Below, piece by piece: positions 44,771-55,010 of a DNA stretch of 64,000 nucleotides. Position numbers and translations under genes: made by a program. How positions within the stretch are numbered: the stretch's first letter is position 1; each line of letters begins with the position of its first letter. Source of the DNA: Armigeres subalbatus (lineage: Eukaryota > Arthropoda > Insecta > Diptera > Culicidae); contig NC_085140.1 of assembly GCF_024139115.2 (NCBI RefSeq), positions 30,305,806-30,369,805 on the forward strand, given 5' to 3'. The notes under the pieces were generated by a model, which saw nothing but the letters and a program-made list of their open reading frames with translations, was not told the DNA's origin and searched no databases.

Positions 44771-45266
44771 CTCGAATCTAAGGGTTAAAGACCTGGATGA
44801 GATCACCGAAGTCGAAGAGCTCGTCACGGCATTGCGGCGACAGTGTGAAGTGGAGACGCTCACCGCAGCCGTTCGGCTACGGAAAGGTCCGGCAGGGACG
44901 CAGCTAGCATTGGTTCGGCTATCTGCAGCGAACGCCTCCAAGGTAGTCAAGTTAGGGAGCGTCAATGTGGGATGGACGGTGTGCCCTGTGGGCATATATG
45001 AGCAACCCGAAGTTTGCTTCAAGTGCCTGGAACCGGGGCACAAGCAATGGGACTGCAAAGGCCCTGACAGAAGCAAGCTCTGTCGACGCTGCGGATTGGA
45101 GGGACATAAGGCACAATGCTGCACGAACCCTCCCAATTATTTGATTTGTTCCAGCAAAGCTGCGAACAGCAAGCACCCCATGGGGGGTTCGAAGTGCCCG
45201 GCGTATAAGTGTGATGCAAAAAAAAATCACAGTGCAGGTAACGCAGCTAAACCTGAACCACTGTGA
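44771..45266 (+). pseudogene. R1-clade ORF1 C-terminal part (copy 2)
   Basis: Corresponds to about 6472-6935 of copy 1 and stays in one frame: VKDLDEITEVEEL (partly in an adjoining frame), KGPAGTQLALVRLSAANASK, then CCHC knuckles CFKCLEPGHKQWDC, CRRCGLEGHKAQCC and a third CLIC motif, ending KNHSAGNAAKPEPL. The N-terminal two thirds are absent. Confidence 0.8.
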
Positions 45267-45840
45267 TGCAGCCTAGCAACTGCTGTGTCAGACAGTTGCT
45301 GAATGGGGGACGGATATCGCCATCATAGCAGATCCTTACCGGGTACCCGCCAGAAACGGTAATCGGGTCACTGATGGGTCTAAAATGGCGGCGATATGGA
45401 CAATGGGGAAATACCCAGTCCAAAAGTTCGTGTCTTCGACGCACGAGGTCTTCGTCATTGCCAAAGTCAACGGGGTCTTTTTTTTTTTAATCTTTTGTTA
45501 ACGTGATTTTGTAAATTATAAAGTTCATCACGACGTCAACGGGGTCTTTTTCTGCAGCTGCTATGCGCCTCCTCGATGGTCGATCGAGCAGTTCGGTCGA
45601 ATGCTAGATTGTTTGACGGCTAACTTGATGTTGGATGTGGACTTGGCTAATGTCGGTACCAAAAGTACCTACAGCTGGAACGGGGCCAAGTCGATTATCG
45701 ACGTTACGTTCTGGAGCCCTGGCCAAACGAGTAGTTAGAACTGGAGGGTAGATGATGGCTACACTCACAGCGGCCACCTGGCGGTTCGCTACAGTATCGA
45801 CTATACGATCAGCGTTCAGCGGACGGAATAAGGGGCATGG
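45260..45840 (+). pseudogene. R1 ORF2 endonuclease remnant (copy 2)
   Basis: APE-type endonuclease pieces: DIAIIADPYRVPARNGN, VTDGSKMAAIWTMG, EVFVIAKVNGVFF, then after a 52-bp insertion CSCYAPPRWSIEQFGRML, and a later part (TYSWNGAKSIIDVTFWSP, DDGYTHSGHLAVRY) with the SDH-type motif reading SGH. In-frame stops (45272, 45737, 45829) and a deletion between LTANL and the later part make it non-functional. Confidence 0.75.
45483..45534 (-). mobile_element. 52-bp poly(T)-bearing insert with 17-bp TSD
   Basis: GTCAACGGGGTCTTTTT occurs at 45466-45482 and again at 45535-45551, flanking a short AT-rich insert whose left end continues poly(T). This is the pattern of an extremely 5'-truncated retroposon in minus orientation. 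Confidence 0.75.
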
Positions 45841-45852
45841 CCTAGCCCTCGT

Positions 45853-47850
45853 ATGTGGAAGACATCATACTTCGACGACGAAGTGTTTAAGGAAGCGCTC
45901 CGCCGCAAGCACAATACTCTCGGTCTGAGCGGCGAGCAGCTGGTAACAGTACTCTCGCGGGCATGCGATGCCACCATGCCTAGGAAAGTCCACCCTAGGA
46001 ATGGGAGACCACCGGCTTACTGGTGGACTCAAGCAATTGCGAACCTGCGCCGCGCCTGCTCACGGGCAAGGAGGCGGATGCAGCGAGCACGCACAGAAGT
46101 GGAACGTGTTGAACGACGGGTGGCGTTCGTGGCTGCTAGAGCCGCTTTGAAGACTGAGATTAGATCAAGCAAAAAAGCCTGCTTTGAGGGCCTGTGTCAA
46201 AGTGTCAACGCGAATCCATGGCGTGACGCCTATAGGGCCGTAATGGCCAAGACAGAGATGCTGGAGAGGATCATCACGGGGCTCTTCCCACGTTATGGCC
46301 CAAGTCCCTGGCCTCACTTCGTGGAGCTGTCAGCGGCCAGGGTGGACGACGAGGGTAACTGTGGCCGAACTTGCGGGGATTGCACAGTCCCTTAGTGTAC
46401 GTAAGGCGCCAGGACCTGATGGTATTCCGAACTTGGCCATCAAAGCGACTATTGCTGAGGCTCCCGAGATGTTCAGATCTGTCTTCCCTGAAGCATGGAA
46501 AAGGAAGAGCTTGGTCCTATTGCCAAAGGCGGGAAAACCACCGGGGGATCCGATGACATAAAGGCCAATATGCCTGCTTGATACGGTGGAGAAGGTGCTC
46601 GAGAAGATCATCCTCAACAGGTTGTTGATACGCACGGAGAGTGCGGACTGCGGATGGTCTATCGAGTAACCAATTTGACTTCCGAAAGGGTAAGTCGACC
46701 GTAGACGCTATCTTGTCGGTTACCAAATCCACGGAGATAGCTATCCAGCGTAAGAGGAGGGGAGTTCGCTATTGTGCAGTAGTGACTCTCGACTTGAGGA
46801 ATGCATTCAATAGTTCCAGTTGGGCAGCTATTGCAGATGCGCTCCTGCGTCTTGGAATTCTCGAGTACCTGTTCAAGATTCTCGGAAGCTACTTCCAGAA
46901 TCGAGTATTGGTATACGACACGGAAGCGGGTCGGAAGTGCGTTGACATAACCTCAGGGGTTCTGCAAGGCTCCATACTGGGTCCGGTGTCATGTACGACG
47001 GTGTCTTGAGGTTGAAGTTCCCGGTGGGCGTGGTAATCGTCGGCTTCGCTAGCAATATTACCCTGGAGGTCTACGGCGATTCGATCGAAGAGGTGGAGTT
47101 GACTGCAGCCCACTCGATCGCAATTGTGGAGGAGTGGATGAGTTCCAGGAAGTTAGAACTAGGTCACCACAAGACTGAGGTGGTTGTTGTTAACAACCGA
47201 AAGTCGGAGCAACAAGCGGTGATAAGGGCAGGCAATTGCGCGGTCACCTCTGAACGCTCCATCATACTCTTGGGGGTGCTTATCGACGATAAGCTCACCT
47301 TATCGTAGCCACGTCAATTACGCCTGCAAGTGTGCCTCCACAGCTACAGTGGCATTGTCCCGGATGATGTCCAAGAGCTCTGCGGTTTATGCCAGCAAGC
47401 GCAAGCTTCTGGCTAGTGTCGTTCTGTCCAAACTGAGGTATGGGGGGCCAGCATGGGGCACGCCCCTGGGTATTAATTGCTACAGAACGAAGTTAGAAAG
47501 TACGTATAGGCTCATGTGCCTAAGAGTTGCGAGCGCGTACCGTTCCGTATCGCACGATGCACTTTGCGTCATCACCGGTATGATGCCTATTGACATCATT
47601 ATCGGTGAAGACATAGAGTGTTTCGAAATGCGCGGCACAAGAGGCATCCGTAGGACTGTCAGATTGGCCTCAATGGTCAAATGGCAGCGTGCGTGGGACA
47701 GTTCCACTAAGGGTAGATGGACACATAGGTTGATAACGGAGATAGGTACGTGGGTCAAGAGGCGCCATGGGGAAATCACTTTCCACCTGACCCTGGTCCT
47801 TACAGGCCATGGTTGCTTCAGACAGTACCTACACTGGTTCGGACACTCGG
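45853..47850 (+). pseudogene. R1 ORF2 linker and reverse transcriptase (copy 2), catalytic box mutated
   Basis: Pieces: 45853-46330 (linker, GRPPAYWWTQAIANLRRAC), 46355-46561 (RKAPGPDGIPNLAIK, KAGKPPGDP), 46561-46640 (PICLLDTVEKVLEKI), 46680-47000 (DFRKGKSTVDAILSV, VTLDLRNAFNSSSW, GVLQGSILGP), 46991-47308 and 47349-47850. R1 RTs carry FADD at the active site; here codons 47045-47056 read FASN, so both catalytic Asp are lost. Frame breaks or stops lie near 46340, 46560, 46650, 46990 and 47308. The thumb includes LRYGGPAWGTPLGIN. Confidence 0.8.
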
Positions 47851-48230
47851 CCTCGCCTCACCGTGTTCGCAGGTTTAGAGGAAACGGCGGAACACGTGTT
47901 GTTTGTGTGCCCGCGTTTTCGCACTACGCGTGACGGCATGCTTGCCACATGTGGTCTGGACACTACCCCGGACAACCTAGTCTGGAGGATGTGTAGAGAT
48001 GAAGTTGGCTGGAACGCCGTTTTATCGGTTATCGTCCAAATCGTCTCGAAGCTACACAGAAGGTGGACTCGAGGAATGGCTAGTTCAGGCGCAAATAAGA
48101 GGTGGTCCAAGGGTTCGGAGTCGGCTTCATGGGTCATACCGGTGCCCTGTGGTCGAACTCGATCCTTTTATCGAACAAGTGGCCGCGCGAAGAACAACAT
48201 GGTATCGTCGATTTCGCGGCGTCGGTCAAC
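47850..48230 (+). pseudogene. R1 ORF2 C-terminal zinc-finger region (copy 2)
   Basis: FAGLEETAEHVLFVCPRF and RRMCRDEVGWNAVL-type sequence parallel to 6950-7180 of copy 1. The first Cys pair present in copy 1 (ECLVC) is replaced here, so the finger is also damaged. Confidence 0.75.
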
Positions 48231-48332
48231 CGGGCGGGTTCCTAGCCCGAGGACGGAAAGGGGTCCCTAACCCCGCACTTCCTGGATAACCCAGGATTTC
48301 CCAGGAGCAGATTACCCCTACATTGCTTAGGA

Positions 48333-48594
<262 letters not shown>

Positions 48595-49575
48595 GGACAA
48601 ATTGAGGATTTCTTTGATTACGAAGGGACAGTACAATAATGCCTGAAAAACGGTGCTGTCCCGTTAAATGGGGTACGGATAGTCAGCCTAGCCATGTTGA
48701 AATGACCATTCTATAGCTTCTAAATGCTCCCCCAGCCGTTCTTTACAAAATAAGGTAATTACAACTACCAGAGCAAATTAAGAGGAGAAGCCATTTTTCT
48801 ATTATGGTGCAATTCATATTACTCTACCTGTAAACGTGTCGGTATCATCCTTGTTTTAGAATTAGAATATTCAGGCATTTTATTCTGGTCTTTTGACTCT
48901 TCGACTTTCTCAGTATGTTCAATTTCTCATATAATAACTGGAGAAGTTTGTTTATTTCAGCTGTGAATATCAGCTATGAAAAAGCCACATCCGCCCAACC
49001 AGCGGATGACAGATTTTAATACAATTCTGCATAAGAACCTTACAGAAACTGTATAATAATTTGGCATATACAATTTCGGAAGATTTTAATACAATTTTTG
49101 TATTAAAATAATACAATTTTGTATTATTTTAATACAATATTTGTATAAAAAGCTTACAGAATTGTATATGCCAAGATTTTATACAATGATTGCCAGATTT
49201 GTTTTTTGGGTGTATAACTCTCAAGGTGCATTGTTTGGTCCTTTTCCAGGACAAGCGTATCGCTGTACAAGGTCCTGCCAATGAATACGAAAAACCTCGC
49301 ACATTTTTTAGTTCCATCTCTATAAATCAAGATTGAAAGCTGCGAAAAGTGCGTTTTAAACTGCGAATAAAAGGTCTTTTGATGGTGATGAGAGAATCAT
49401 TCATTCTCACAGGTTGGCAAGCTTCCTCGAGGTGGTTCGAAAAGTAAGATAAATGTCCTGAAGCTCACAATTTATTGCCGTTTTTTAATGGCAGACAGTT
49501 TGGTCCAGTTTTGTAATGAATTTTTCCCTCTCCACTCCAATGCTAATGATGGTTCTCTTCCCTTTTCCTTTCCAG
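48595..49575. other. AT-rich spacer upstream of the candidate gene
   Basis: Includes a local cluster of TTTTAATACAATTTTTG words at 49084-49140. No TE boundary seen. The last 20 bases before 49576 form a polypyrimidine tract ending CAG, usable as a 3' splice site. Confidence 0.4.
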
Positions 49576-50022
49576 GCCCACCACCACCATTTCGCGTAAC
49601 AGTCTTCATGCAGTAAAAGTTTGAAACAAGTTTTTAATCTCCGAAAGAAAAATCGTGTTCTCCGCCATAAAATTCAGATGATACAAAGTTAATCATAGTG
49701 TTCAACAAAGTTAGTTACCGTGGCGTTCAGTGTTAATCATAGCATAAAATAGTTTATCCCATAGCCGGTAGATTCTCGTTGATATTGAAGTAGTTTGCAA
49801 TTCGATTAGATCGTCTCCGCTTAGAAGTAGATGAGTTATAAAATTCGTTAAATTCACTGCCTATTCGATTATCGACATGCTTCGAAGATAAGAAAACGTC
49901 GACAAAGGAGTCAGATTTCAATCTCTTCGGAAAAAAAATTACCGAGAGAACCAACTTTGTTCTTCAACGGGAGGAGAAAATCAATTTACTTGGATCGTGG
50001 AGCACATCAAGTCAGTGTCAGG
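49576..50022 (+). other. Possible 5' UTR exon portion of the candidate gene
   Basis: Preceded by CTTCCCTTTTCCTTTCCAG (49557-49575), a strong polypyrimidine-AG 3' splice site, and leads without interruption to the ATG at 50023. Contains short upstream ORFs only. Confidence 0.3.
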
Positions 50023-50302
50023 ATGGGCGATACTCAACAACTAGTGAAGCAAGGTACGTACCGACTAATCCGAGTTAATGTATCACTTTCCTACTAAAGG
50101 CAGTCACCAGACACTGGGGATAGAGTTTCCTGCGGTTTACAAACCACATCAAATCAATCACATGCCTTTGATCAACAGAGGGACCAAGTTTTATGAGCTC
50201 AACCCAACTAATCTGAGTCTGCGGCTGGCGGACTCTGGCTGTCCCCAACTTAACGATGAAGATGGCCCAACAGTTGATGACAATCAATCATCCGATGGAT
50301 AA
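50023..50302 (+). CDS. Candidate small protein gene, two coding exons (77 aa)
   Basis: Unknown function. Exon 1 coding is 50023-50053 (MGDTQQLVKQ plus one base), followed by a 5' splice site AAG/GTACGT. The 46-nt intron 50054-50099 contains ACTAATC and ends CTACTAAAG. Exon 2 is 50100-50302, whose frame joins exactly and runs to TAA. The start context is favourable (A at -3, G at +4), and an in-frame TAA at 49849 lies upstream with no other in-frame ATG between. The product is polar with an acidic tail (QLNDEDGPTVDDNQSSDG) and has no signal peptide or membrane segment. AATAAA at 50396 is 94 nt past the stop. An acceptor at 49575 suggests a spliced 5' leader. The intron is short for an insect, and chance cannot be excluded. 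Confidence 0.45.
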
Positions 50303-50395
50303 TTTTCCGTTCTGGTGGAGACTTGGTCAAATGTTGGTTGAATCATGAGTTTGTGAATAGTGGATTTCGTCTCGCAATTTTCTAGATTTTCTAGA

Positions 50396-50401
50396 AATAA
50401 A
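50396..50401 (+). terminator. Polyadenylation signal AATAAA
   Basis: Canonical hexamer 94 nt after the stop codon of the candidate gene, in an AT-rich setting. Confidence 0.4.
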
Positions 50402-51179
50402 CATTTATTTGTTACTTTTATAAACCTACCTAGTATAATCATCAGCTTGAGAGGAGAAACTTAACTAAAACAAGTTTTCATTTATATCCGTTCGAAATGT
50501 TCTCAGTCGATTAATCACGATGGTTTTCAAGAACGGTCATTCCCTTCTTCCCACAAAGGATTTGTAATCCGTGAATCGGATTTCGTCGAAAAATAACTTC
50601 CTTTCTTTTCCTACTTTCCACTACACTCAGACTCATCCATCGTCAAAACACATCCTTTCAAATTCGCATCAACATTCATCCAATAACATCTTGATTTCCA
50701 ATTCAAACGAGTCCCGTTCCCGTCCTGTCTCTGATTGAACAGAAGCGTTACAAACAGATTCGGAAATAACTCTTGCTAGTAGGGAGAATTTTCCACCCCA
50801 GCCTGGGTTTTCGAGAATGATGAAAGGGCTGATTGATCCACTTGATAGAAAGGAGGATGTTTTCTATTGTGTCGTGGTATTCGAACCGATAGTCGCATTT
50901 GCGTTTAGAAATAGAGAGGAAATTTAATTAGAATTTGTTTTTACTTCTGCATAAAAAGACTTGGAAGGTTATTGTACAATCTTTGCTATGCTGTTGAGCG
51001 CTTCAGTTGCTACGGACATTATACAGGGTGTCTGTAAATTATTCGTACATATTAAAAAAGAGTAAAACAAGATAATCATTGATTGAATTAGTAGCTATGT
51101 GTTAAGAGGAAAGCAATAACATAATGAAGCTTTGGTTAAAATAGGCTATGCAAAACAACTCACATTTGATCAATACCAA
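50402..51179. other. Unassigned spacer
   Basis: No gene. At 51022-51040 TATACAGGGTGTCTGTAAA resembles a mariner-type TIR, but I found no partner end. Confidence 0.35.
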
Positions 51180-52205
51180 AAAATTTGGATCTGGTGCCAA
51201 GAACTGTAACGCTGATTTGTATCCAACATATACAAAAGAGTTCTTGGCCAGGAAAAAAGTGGTACCCAGTTGAAACTTCAATTACGGTTAGCGACACTGC
51301 TCATCGAATTATTTTAGCCAATTCTGATCAATTGAATTTGTTTTAGATAGAGAATCGGCTAATAATATTTTGGTATCGAAGTATTGCTTTGACGGGAAAG
51401 GAGATGTTATTCAATATACAGACAGACATTCTCTGACGATGATCCTTAGTGCCAGTTAGAGCAGCAAGTCAAGATAAATTTCTTTAAAAAAAATCCACGG
51501 TCATCATCCACTCGATATTGTAGACCGGTGCCCATTCAATATAAGAAGGAAAATACCAAGTTGATTGAGGCTGAAAAAGCATACCTTGACAGCAAGATTG
51601 CTGATCTAAAATCCACAACAATTCAGTGTACGGACCGCGGAATATTTAGTCATTCGTCAGGAGTTGCTGATGACCATGGTAGATGAAAAAATCTGCAATG
51701 GAATGACATTTACAAAGTCTATATGTACAAAGGTTTTACATATGTGATGCTACTCCTTCGTAAACGAACGATGTTGATGCTGTGCAGCAACGTGAAGCTG
51801 ACAAAAATGCGTTCCAGTTCGGTTTTCTATATTGTACGTCAACATTCGTTTTTTGAATATTTTTTGCATTAAATTGTACCGTCTTGCGACCAAGAAACGG
51901 TGGACCAGATCACCTGAGGATAAATTGAAAATGTCTGAACGCAAGAAAAATATCCGGAACAGATTTAAAATCGAAATGGGCTTAATTGTTGATCAACCAA
52001 ACCTTAAAAGTGTCAGAAAACTGCAACGACGGAAGCACGGCGTGATTTTTTTTCAAAAATTGGAAAAAGCAGGGCAGAGCATCGGATTAGGCACTGATGT
52101 TTTTTCAAGTGCAAAATCATTCTTGAAGCACCATCGTCTGGTAAAACAATTTTCTATAGGTACATTTAATTTTTCTGGTTTTAAATGCGTTCCAGGTCGT
52201 AAAAT
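51180..52205 (+). pseudogene. Decayed Transib-like (RAG1-related) transposase
   Basis: Peptides spread over three frames occur in the order I remember for Transib-type transposases: NADLYPTYTKEFLARKK (51210), VETSITVSDTAHRIIL (51270), KLIEAEKAYLDSKIADLK (51565), MVDEKICNGM (51679), KLYRLATKKRW followed by RKKNIRNRFKIEMGLIVDQP (51873-51998), then NDGSTARRDFF (about 52024-52060, other frame). Transib transposases share ancestry with the RAG1 recombinase core. Many stops and shifts are present, so it is a dead relic. No Transib TIR (CACWATG-type) or 5-bp TSD was identified. Assignment rests on memory of family wording. Confidence 0.5.
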
Positions 52206-52488
52206 AATTTAAGAAAAATCCGAATTGTTTATTCAAGATTATTTTCCAAGTAGGTACATAACACTAAACCCATTGCAAATTAGACAATCCCTTTCAAATG
52301 ATATCAGCGTTGTAAAATTTTATTTGCCTACTTTTGGGCCATTCGGTGTTAATCATTTTTCAAATCACATTTTAATGAAATATTGTTGCAACATTTGAAA
52401 GATAATGGCTACTAAGATCAAAATTCGAAAGCTTCTCGTATAAATTTGACAGTTTGTTCTTGTTTTTATTTCTTAAACAATCTGTAAA
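52206..52488. other. Unassigned spacer
   Basis: AT-rich; no supported feature. Confidence 0.35.
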
Positions 52489-52634
52489 ATAGGCCTTTTC
52501 ATGTAACACTACCGAGACTGCACTTGTTTACAACCGCTGAACAGGCCCGCAATCCCGAAGCTGTCACTTTAATAGAAGAACTGTCAATTGACGATAAAAT
52601 CAGCTGTTTTTAAACGTCTCGTGAAAAGGCCTAT
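52489..52634. mobile_element. 146-bp MITE with ATAGGCCTTTTCA ends
   Basis: The left end ATAGGCCTTTTCATG is matched by the right end GTGAAAAGGCCTAT over about 13 bases. The interior is non-coding. TSD not resolved. Confidence 0.65.
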
Positions 52635-52879
52635 TATGGTTTGCATTGACCACTCGTCTTTCTACGGAGCTAGTCGTGGCAAACTGATTTTTGTATTTTG
52701 ATTAGTCTGATATTTAATATCAGCACGTCAGAATGTAAAATACCTGGCAAAGTATAAATAAATAGTGACAATAAGCTGAATAAGCTGAACTTTCTTAACA
52801 ACTCCAATTTAAATAGCAGATGGTGGTGGTGTCCGCAGCGCCCGAGCTTATACTAAAGCCATCGGTCATGGTTGATGAT

Positions 52880-53260
52880 AGATTTGCTGCGTTCCTGTTT
52901 AGTTCGATTATTAATTCCTCAGAAAGTGTACCCAGAGGAATTGCTGGAGAAATTCCCGGACCAAATCCTGATTCAATTCATTGCCTGATTCATTCCCGGA
53001 GAACTTCTTCAAGAAATTTTACGCAGGATTTCGTTGGGAATTTCCCAGATTGTCCAGCAAGTCCTTCGACAATCCCTCCAGGAATTCCTCCGAGAATGTT
53101 TTCAGCGAGTCTCCGAGTCTTCCACGAATGCCCACAGCCACAGCAATTCTCCCAGCAATCTCTCCGACAATTCATCCGAAAACAGCTTCAAGATTTTTTT
53201 CGCGAGTGCCTCCGGAAATTTCACCAGAAAAACATTCGGGAATTCTTTCAGGAATTAGGC
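52880..53260. repeat. GGAATTCC-core satellite, small block
   Basis: Degenerate 12/24-bp repeats of the form GGAATTCCTCC and GAAATTTC, as in the main array at 54990-57580. ORFs across it are repeat-derived. Confidence 0.8.
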
Positions 53261-53304
53261 CGATACAAATATTTAAAAACTATTTTGTCTCCCTCCCCCT
53301 CGTA

Positions 53305-53530
53305 TTTTTTTGACGTAAACTACGTCTAAGGGGAAGGCTCGGATACAGGGTGTAAAATGAAAATTTCAAAATTGGGGACCGTCACGAAATCATGTAAGAT
53401 TTGTAACATTAATTGGTCCTTTATCTTTCGATGGATTTCAAAGATTTATATATCAATCAATTCGCAAACTCTCCACCAATTTGCCATTAGTATTGAAACT
53501 ATTGATTATCAACGCTTAACTATTGAAAAT
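53305..53530 (+). repeat. Dispersed repeat starting GACGTAAACTACGTC, copy 2
   Basis: Collinear with 12283-12505. A related end-like word TTTTACGTAGTTTACGTCG lies at 54027-54045, so the full element may span 53310-54045. Confidence 0.65.
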
Positions 53531-53639
53531 TTAAGTTCTTCCATGCATCATGCAACCCCTATACAGCGAGTTCCAATCCTTGGTAATTGCCTACTTTTAG
53601 GGTATAATCAATTATTGAATTGGAGTGTATGAATGGGGG

Positions 53640-53879
53640 CAGTGACGGGAAATGTCATTTCGATGTCATGGGACTAATTTGCTAATAACTTTTTTCACAA
53701 GTGATTTACAATTATGTTTTTCATATATTTAGATCAATGATCTGTTCGACAAAGTTCTAGGACCCTTTAGGTACTACATGTTAATCAAAAAATTCGGACT
53801 GTAAATGACTTTTGAAAAAAGTTATTAGGAAATCAGTAATAGCAATGCCATGACATTTTTTTGACATTTCCCATCACTG
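53640..53879. mobile_element. hAT-like MITE with about 70-bp TIRs
   Basis: Left arm CAGTGACGGGAAATGTCA, right complement CAGTGATGGGAAATGTCA; pairing continues with ATGTCATGG and CTAATAACTTTTTTCA. The 8-bp flanks AATGGGGG (53632-53639) and AATGGGGT (53880-53887) differ at one base. CAGTG ends plus 8-bp TSD fit hAT. Confidence 0.85.
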
Positions 53880-54289
53880 AATGGGGTGGCCCAGCCGCTA
53901 GACAGTGGAGTCCCTACTCCCTCATAGTGTGGGAGGTGCCCAGGTGAAGCTCGGTAGTAGTGTTGTGGGATGGTTTCTTCTTTTCTATATAGAGCGGAAT
54001 AATTGGTTCAGTTTATTATATTTGGTTTTACGTAGTTTACGTCGAGCGGTCGTATCTTGTATACAACCCCAACATTTTTTTGCCAAAAAATAATATTTTG
54101 AGGGGGCAACAAAATAAAATTCGGATAATTTTGAGAATTTTCAATTCTTCAACAAGTCCGAGGAGTTTTTTGATTTTTTTTTATTTAAATATTTATTTCT
54201 TATTATTCGAAATTTCTTCCAAAAATTCTTCCTGCAATTTCTCCAAAACATCCTCCGAAAACACTTTCAACAACCATTAAAAAAATTTA

Positions 54290-55010
54290 AGCTCATTTCA
54301 GTGGAATGTATTCAACCGTCTAAAACGAGTTTAGTACTCTCCATTTAATTCCACTACGTTTTGTTATCTTTGCAGATACGTATTTCAACCGCAACTAAGG
54401 CTTGTTCGCGACAAAATCTGGACACAACATTGAGAATTTAAAAAAAACGATGTAGTCAGTTTATTCGGCACAATTTTTACTTCAAATTACTTCATTCTCT
54501 GTCTATGCTTTGATATATGCACTAAAATTGGTAACATTTTAATTTCCCAAGAAACAGTTCGTGTCGACAGATTTGTTCTCCTCTGTAGTCTTTGTTTCAC
54601 CTTCCCATCCTACCGGTGGTTCCCTAAATCCGTTCTTGTTCAACTCCTTGGCATCCTCATTGGTGTCAAAGAAGCATCAAACTATTTCAAGACTCTTTGA
54701 ACAGCGCTTACATGAAAACAATAGCTTTTTAGCAAGATTTCGAATCGAAAGAACTAGACCTTAATGGCGGCTGCACACAATTGATTTTCGAACCTGCTCT
54801 TTCTTCGACACCACGATCCATTAGGTACTTGTAATACTAATAAATAAAATATTTTCTGATAGTACAGACATACGTTCTTTACTCTACGAGATATTTCACT
54901 CGTTGATGAGGTATTTCAAAAGTTATACATGTTTTGGAGTGTCCAGATTTTGTCGCGAACAAGCCTTAGGTAGTAGTCTTCAGTGCCTCGTACTTGACTC
55001 GACTTCTAAG
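54290..55010. mobile_element. ATACGTATTTCAACC dispersed repeat, split by an insertion
   Basis: 54290-54397 (CATTTCAGTGGAATGTATTC, TTAATTCCACTACG, GATACGTATTTCAACCGC) and 54967-55010 (GTCTTCAGTGCCTCGTACTT) together match 8345-8480. The Tc1/mariner-like element 54398-54966 lies between the two halves. Confidence 0.65.
54398..54966. mobile_element. 569-bp Tc1/mariner-like non-autonomous element
   Basis: Perfect 28-bp TIRs beginning AGGCTTGTTCGCGACAAA and ending GGACAC, flanked on both sides by TA (54396-54397, 54967-54968). The interior has a 67-codon ORF (54561-54764) with no recognised transposase motif. Confidence 0.85.

Noticed and set aside
51022..51060. mariner TIR-like TATACAGGGTGTCTG
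   Set aside because: No matching opposite end and no mariner transposase nearby; too short to support.
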